In this document: positions 56,079 through 63,565 of the stretch, piece after piece
How the letters are laid out: every line of letters begins with the position of its first letter
How positions within the stretch are numbered: the stretch's first letter is position 1
Assembly: GCF_014805625.2 (NCBI RefSeq)
Contig: NW_023998415.1
Coordinates: forward strand, 32,765,809-32,829,808
Source: Glossina fuscipes
Lineage: Eukaryota; Arthropoda; Insecta; Diptera; Glossinidae
Length of the DNA stretch: 64,000 nt
Direction of reading: 5' to 3'
The notes under the pieces: model-generated
Databases searched by the model: none
What the model was told of the DNA's origin: nothing
The model's input: the letters and a program-made list of their open reading frames with translations, nothing else
Position numbers and translations under genes: made by a program

Positions 56079-59000
56079 TAATTAGTCGAATAATTCTCGC
56101 AATCGTCCTACGTGTTGGTTACATCCGTACAAACATAATAATAGCTAGCTAGCAACAAGTGAATAAAGTAATAAATAGTTGTTTATTTTCTAAAATTAAC
56201 AAGTAATACAAGCAAACTATATATGTGTACATAGCAATAAAAAACATACATACATTTCTTTATTAGATAACTCATTAAAAAGCAATAACAATACAGGCAT
56301 AAATAAGTAGAGTTTAGCCTGCTTATTATAAATGCAAGTCAATATTATTAGAAGTAAGTAAATTGGACATTGCATTAATATCATGGATGAGAAAATTTCT
56401 AAGCGAGTTTTGCTTTACATCACCATATATGCCACATCACAAACGCATTGCTTCTCTCGGCGAAAAAGCAAAAATCTTCCATTTTTTTATTCAATGACAT
56501 TTCATGTTGTTGTACCTAACTACTATAAGCGAGTTTGTAAACGAATAGACGAATAAAATCAACGCAATTTAGAGTCATTTCAGCGTTTTATTAAAAATTA
56601 ACTCGACCTCGATATCTCTTGTGCGAAAAAACGCACAAACGGAAAAAGAAACTTAAACTTATTAAAAGCATATCCGTTCATTATTAATTAATGAATGTTT
56701 CAGACTAACGCAAAGAGGAATAACAAACAACAAAAAATACTATAAAAGCTTGGCTAATATTTACATAACTAAAATAACCATCGTTTTCGCTTTACAAACA
56801 ACTGAAAACAGTTCTGGGAATATACTTAACGAACTCTTAATATATACATATCTATATATTTTTATATCTTACGCCACTTATGATATGTGCGAATGTATGC
56901 AACAGCCAAAAAGGCTTGAAATTGACCCATCGACTATTATGGAAATCGGGTTAGAAACAATTTTTGAATCGATCTACGCTTGACAATTGAAACAAGTATA
57001 AAATTTATATTCAGCGGGAGACGAATCTCGCATACCTACCACTACGCTTTTCGCATTCCACTCTTCAAGTTCTTTTATTTGATACCCATATCGCTGATAT
57101 TATAAAGAAAAAATTTATCGCAGTATCTACGAAATCCATTAACCCATTTCTAGGCAGATAATAGGTCTTCATTTGACGAATCTACAAAATAATGTTACAC
57201 ATTCTGCCTTGTTTGCGTTACGGTAATAAGTAAGCATAATGCCTCAAAAAAGTGAAAAAGTGTTTCATAGAGTAAATGTGTGCGTGCGGGCTTCTGCTCC
57301 GACCAATTTGGCCCATTTTCAACACCAACCTGCGTGCAAAGTCTTCCAATATTTCCGCCAAATATGTAGTCAATACTTTCATATTTACGATAAGAAAAAT
57401 GGCAACATCAAAAACGATACGGACGGACAAACATGGCTAAATCAATTCAAAATTTCACGCTGATCAAGAATATACATAGTTTATAGGATTCCCCATCTTA
57501 TAGCGATGGGTATAATAAATATTAAAATTCAAAAATATTAGGAACCATGCACCATATAAAGCAAACAGACAAAGGATCACAAAACTACTAAGTGCCGTCC
57601 AGAAGTACCGCACAAACGCTGAAAGGCGGCAGTGTAAAAATCCAGTTACAAAAATTCTCTAAGACACTACGTAATCACAGATTTGCGACAAGTCTTAAAG
57701 GATCCGCTAAAACCTATCGAAAAAAAACATAATATCTTTTGTTATGTTCTGAATTTGTCATACCAGCAAGTGTCCTCCAATTACTCGCCTTCGCCATATA
57801 TATAGAAAAAATTAAATTTGGGTATAAAAACCGAAAGCTCTTTTTAATAATTTAATAGCTTCTGTGAACCTCTCTCACTCTTCTAGAATGCATTGAGGAA
57901 AACTTCTTACGTGAACGAAATCTTTTTTTCTTGATATTTTTCGCTTTCCCATCGAGCGCACCGAAAAGGCGGTGGGCAGTTGCAGCGCAACGGCTTATCA
58001 ATTGCTTTCTAATTTCCCCAAATGCACTAGCAGTTGCCTTTAAAATGTGGTTCTCTTCATTTCAAAGCATTTTCCAACAACAATGGGCTTTACTGAAACC
58101 GATTCGACAGAAAGCAATGCTTCGGCTAAGGAAGTATAAAGTGCTTGATGACGTTTTTCTTATCAATTATGAATTCGATCATAGAGTTGCGCATTTTTTT
58201 TCTTTTTGTTTAGTAGCACGTGAAGTGACGAAACGTGTGATTCGATATTCGACAGATGTAGGACAAGCGACACGCCGTAGCGTAAAATCTTCGAGAGAAG
58301 AGAACAAGATAAGCATATTTTGACATGACAGGTCAGATAAATGAAAAGATAGCAAAAATTGTTGTGTTAAAGAAGCATATGCATGCATAACGCATTATGA
58401 AACTCGTGTGTTCTCCTTTTTGTTGAAACACGATTTTTCGAAAGGGGCTGTATAGCAAAGGTCCTATAAATTTTATTCTCCGTATCCGAGGATTTCGGAA
58501 TATCGCTAAAATAACGTTAGCCACAGAAAAACGTATAGGATTTTTCCGATTCATTAATTTAAACATTATATGTTAATAAAATAATGCCTTTTCTTGCGGA
58601 AAAGTTTAACTTTTTCAATCAATTTGAGTCAGTCACACTCTGGGTCGCGGAATCCCTTAAACATAAATTTCGTACAAAAGTAGCAAAGTTGTTGCCAGCT
58701 TTTTAAATGCAATCAATATTTCAAAAATCATCTCTTCTTTCAATACTTAAATGATGTATGCTTAATAATCCCAAGGAATATCGTTATTCTGTTGCCTTTC
58801 TTTCGATCCTGAAAAAATGGTCAAAAGCCGACGTTTTCTTGGCCTGCTGCACAGATTGCACAAGCCCGCCACAACTCCTCAAGCTTGAAGTAATTTGTTA
58901 CGCGTATACGAAATTGCTAACAATTAGCTCTTAAATCGTGTCAAAGATCGTTTCTGTGACCTATTATTCTATCTTTGGGTTCTGGTTGCTGCAATAATAT

Positions 59001-62000
59001 CGGCTTAAACAACGGACCTTATCCGAAGTATATGGCCCATATGGTTGCCTATCAACCTTAACTTTTACTTGCTTGCATCGTCCTTTCTGACCATAAATTT
59101 AATAAAGATTTATTGCAATATTGATTTTCCATCTATATAATATTATAATGAATTTGTTCCGTATTGTTAGTTAGTTAGTTCGATATTTTTCATTTACATG
59201 CATTCCTATTAATTTCATTTCACTAGTTATATTGGTCACCTGTGCTGGGTTAAGGCATCATCAAATATTCAATAGAAATTTATGCACATATATAACTTGA
59301 ATGCACTATACATTTATTTGCCTGTGTACGAGTGTGTGGTTGGCCAACAATTTGAAATTTCCTTGCATATACTTACATAATATGCGTGGTCATATATATG
59401 CAATGTATTACAAAATTTTACCAATTTCCATTAGTAATTAATTACAATTTCAATGAATAAATGTTATAAAGGCAAGCTGCAGATTCAAGCGTATTGTGTA
59501 CATGAACCCTTCGTATACATTGTCAAAGCAAGAACTTATTCAACGATTATTGCCTCGTGCATTCCCTCTACATAATAGAATATTCAAGTTATGTTTATAA
59601 ATTTTCTGTCAATATTATTCATTGTGGCTTAATAATGAAAAAGCCAAAACAACCAATCCATTGGCAAACTTAATGATATTCATTATTGAAGTGCATTATG
59701 ATTTCAAAGTTAATTAAATTAAAAAGAAGTCGATTGCAATAAATATCAAAAAGAAAAAAAAAAATTTTAAAAAAAAATGCAAAATAATATTTCATCAAGT
59801 GCCGATGTTTACTAAATTGCATTAATCATTCTTATCGGAAATAATTACGGAAATAGTGCTTATTGGCAACCTTTAGAGAGAAAGGAGGTAATCTTAAGTA
59901 GTAAAATATTATTTGGTCTACGTTCGTGGTTCACGTAGGTGCAAATACAACCTTGCCACCTTCACCACTTTTGATTGTCCACAAAATTGCTGATGTATTT
60001 ATTAATTTGGTGGACTCATTCGAAAGTATTTTCGGAAAACCACACTCAGTTGTAATCTGTTTGAAAATATAGGACAGTGATCAATGCGCTGTCTTTTCAT
60101 ACATCCGTAGACGACGAAAACTGTAAACTTAGCTTTAATAAGCCATTACTACACGGATCTCTTTTATTGCCGCTTATATGAGATCCTACATTGCAAAGAG
60201 CATCAGCTTTTCAGCGTTCATGCTACCACGCTTCCTTGGAAAAAGGCGTTTCCCTCTTATCGCGCCGAAACTAAAACATGACGATACACATATTTCTCAT
60301 TGCAGTCAACAAATTAAGCGCCCATGAAAAAAAGGAAATTTCAAGTTATAACGGAATTTCTGCTCATAAGAGGTCAATGAACTGATATTAACATCTTCCC
60401 TGGCATGTGTAACGTTTTCAGTACAAACGAAGGCTCCTTTCTACGACTAGTTCAAAGTTTTTAATTAAAATAACGACGGCATTATTTATAATTACATACA
60501 AAAATCAAAATATTGACTGTACCGAAATCGGTACACGGCCCATGAAAATAGTTGAGAGCAATTTGCATGCTTAGGTATGCACTGGTGTAAAATTTGAGCC
60601 GAAATGAATCATTCGACTCCCAATTAACTCCGACCGGTAAATACAACTTTCTTTCTTTCTCGTCCGATATCCATCTTTATCTAATCGGGCTTATCGCAGT
60701 CGAACACTATAAATATAAATATATATAAATGTATATATAAGAAATTTGAGAAATGGTATATATATACATATATATATATATATGGTAAAGATGGGCAATT
60801 ATTTAAAGGCAGAAAATGCAAGTTGTTTCATAGTATAGGCCCATAATAAATTCATCTCTTTTATAGATCAGTCGGAATTTTGCATCAAAAATTGTGAAAA
60901 TTATTTATGAATTTACATAATTTTCACATTTTATATATGACTACATATATACTACTACTGTACACTAATTGTATTAATATAGAATAATGAACACAACTCA
61001 GTTGTAAACTATGCCTAAAGTCAACACTAGACCGCATTGCATTGCTAAAGCGATACAGTTGCGAAAGTTATTGGAAGGAAAAAAAAAAGAAAAAAAACAA
61101 ATCATATTAATATAGGTCACAGATACCGGCGCAGACTAGCGGAGGCAAATATTGACATTTCCCTATACAATCATAGCATACACATGAGCATATGCATGAG
61201 CAGCATATGAAATGTGTAACAATTATAATGATTTCATAATTCACTGCTGGTAACAACTACTCTTATGTGTGTAAATTTTATATTGACATCTATGAAATTA
61301 AGTTGCAGACAATAGCAAATTAAGTACAGAAAATCAATAAATATATTATGTAAGAGACATGAGAAGAGTATCAAACGTAGACTAGTTTATCAGATATGAT
61401 CTTATCTACGGAATTTCATAAGCGCTCAACATTTGCCTGCATATTGCCGAACTGCAAGCAACCCTCTTAGTTATATGTGTGTGCGTGTTTGCAGTTTACA
61501 AAATTCACAAATGCATTGGACATGGAAATAGCAATGGTCTCAGCAGAATCAGCAACGGACTCCGTCATCGTACAACAAACGGATGTTTAAAGATCTTCAT
61601 CGGACACTCAAATGTTTAAACGCATTTAAAAAGTTTTTTTCACAAACAAACAATCGAAACAATTACCGGCACCGTCTTAGAAGCTTCTTCTGAGCCATGG
61701 CAGCGTTCACATTTACTACCACACTCAAATATTGATTACATATTTACATGTAATTACATATAAATACTGCCGGATAGAATCTTGCGATGGCTTATATATA
61801 GAAGTAGAAGTAAAAGATGTTGCCATGAATAGAAATGATGAACGAGAAAGATAAAAGTGGACATAAAGAGCGAGGGAAAGAGAAAACTAATTTCATTTAT
61901 AAATCTTAAACTGATTGCCCTCGTCATTTTCATTTCATTCTACGTAGATACGTACGCATTGTGTCCATAAGATCATTGTGGCACAGCTATAAACTTTACA

Positions 62001-63526
62001 GTTCAACGCGTAAGAGTACATACATTTCAATCCGTAAATGTTCATACGTAAGACGAAATGGAGCTTTTGAAAAGGCAACTCTTCACTGATGAAAATAAAT
62101 AATGAACATTTTTGGATTTCGGATGGTTACCTACGCGATGAAGACTAAAACGAAAACCGAAACAATACGTACGTCGCTAGTGATGAAAAATGTTATACCG
62201 CCGCGCAAAACGTTATGATACCAATATTACGTAAATTTTAACCACACGTTCGACTACGTTTAAGGCGTTTACTACTGTAAGGTCTTTCCCTGACCTATCA
62301 CTTCGTCCCGTTGCCAGTTGCTGATCCCCTTTTGCATCTCTTACTTATAATAGTTTCTCTTAATGCAATCTAATGTCATCTCCGTCATTCATGCATTTGC
62401 GGCTTTTCGAATACACCACAGAAGCCCATGGGGCTAATTCCCTTTAATTTTATTTTTGATTTAAATGTTTTTGTTTTTTTTTTTTTGTCTTTTTATTGAT
62501 ATGTGCTGGTGTGTGTTTGCCTAAAGGCGAATTTCAATTTTGATTTTATTTTAAAATTCATCTCAATATTGAGAGAGTCATGGGTGAGCGTGCACTTACG
62601 TCATTGACTGTATATTGTAGTTGTAACTTAATCTGATTTGTCTTTGTTGAATAAATGTTTGCATATACACGCACAGACCTATGATAATCTGGTAGGGAAT
62701 CGTCGTCCATGATGATTAATGCAGTAGCGGCAGAAACAATAAAAAATGGAAGCGACGAGTTTAATTGTAGTTTTATGGTGAGTTTTAAACCTGTAGCAGG
62801 TGGTTTTTGGAGAATTTTATTGTTAAAAAGATTCCCTTAAGTTTAGCAGTCCTCTCTCTATCTTTTATATACTGCCTGCTGCATAGGATTGTGATTAAGC
62901 GTTTTTGTAAATTCTTGTACCGTCTAATTTAGCAGTGGCAGTAGCCAGCCAAGATATACCATAAAACAGTCTTAGATTCAAAGCAAATAGAAATTTTAAT
63001 TTGTTTTTATAAATCTCTTACAGGCCACAGATGAAGCTTACGTTGAGGATATCAATGGCATACTAAACTGTGGTGATTTACCCAATTTGTATCAGCTGGA
63101 AGATAAAGCGGCCATTATGGAAAACATGACTTCCGTTGCCAGACAATTGGTATGTAAAGTAATCATTACGTTCTTAATACTCTTTCAAAATATACTTGCC
63201 TGTCAATAATAACTAATAATAATCCCCGCACATACCTACATATATATATATTACATGTACGCAAAGGTACATCGAATGGAAAATGAAACTTGAAAACAAG
63301 AACAAACCAAAATAAAAAAAATAAAAAAAATCAAATTCTTATTAAACTTGTAGCTAACATTCAATTTACTCTATTTCCGGTTGCATGCCCGCACACGCAT
63401 TCCTACATACTATATTGAATTATGGATTATATTCCTTTTATACTTTATACTTTACAAAATAATGCGGCATTGCTACGAATCATCCATATTCTGCGATGAT
63501 TGTTTGCTGCTGATATATACATATAA

Positions 63527-63565
<39 letters not shown>

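Larger units (their letters stand above)
55175..63023 (+). other. Intron 36 (about 7.8 kb)
   Basis: Holds an A-run (55851-55871), an ATA/ATG repeat at 56047-56083, a dispersed repeat at 57009-57480, an open frame at 57931-58323 with no recognised domain, and TA tracts near 60740-60785. Nothing coding is required here ([18 protein letters not shown]). Confidence 0.75.

Noticed and set aside
57931..58323. 130-codon + strand open frame in intron 36
   Set aside because: It starts at a TTG in a T-rich stretch, has no recognisable motif, and is within the range expected by chance over several kb.
61493..61590. Exon-like 31-codon frame [15 protein letters not shown] after a TTTGCAG in intron 36, ending in TAA
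   Set aside because: It would act only as a truncating alternative terminal exon of the dynein, with no poly-A signal close by and no homology. Too short to claim.
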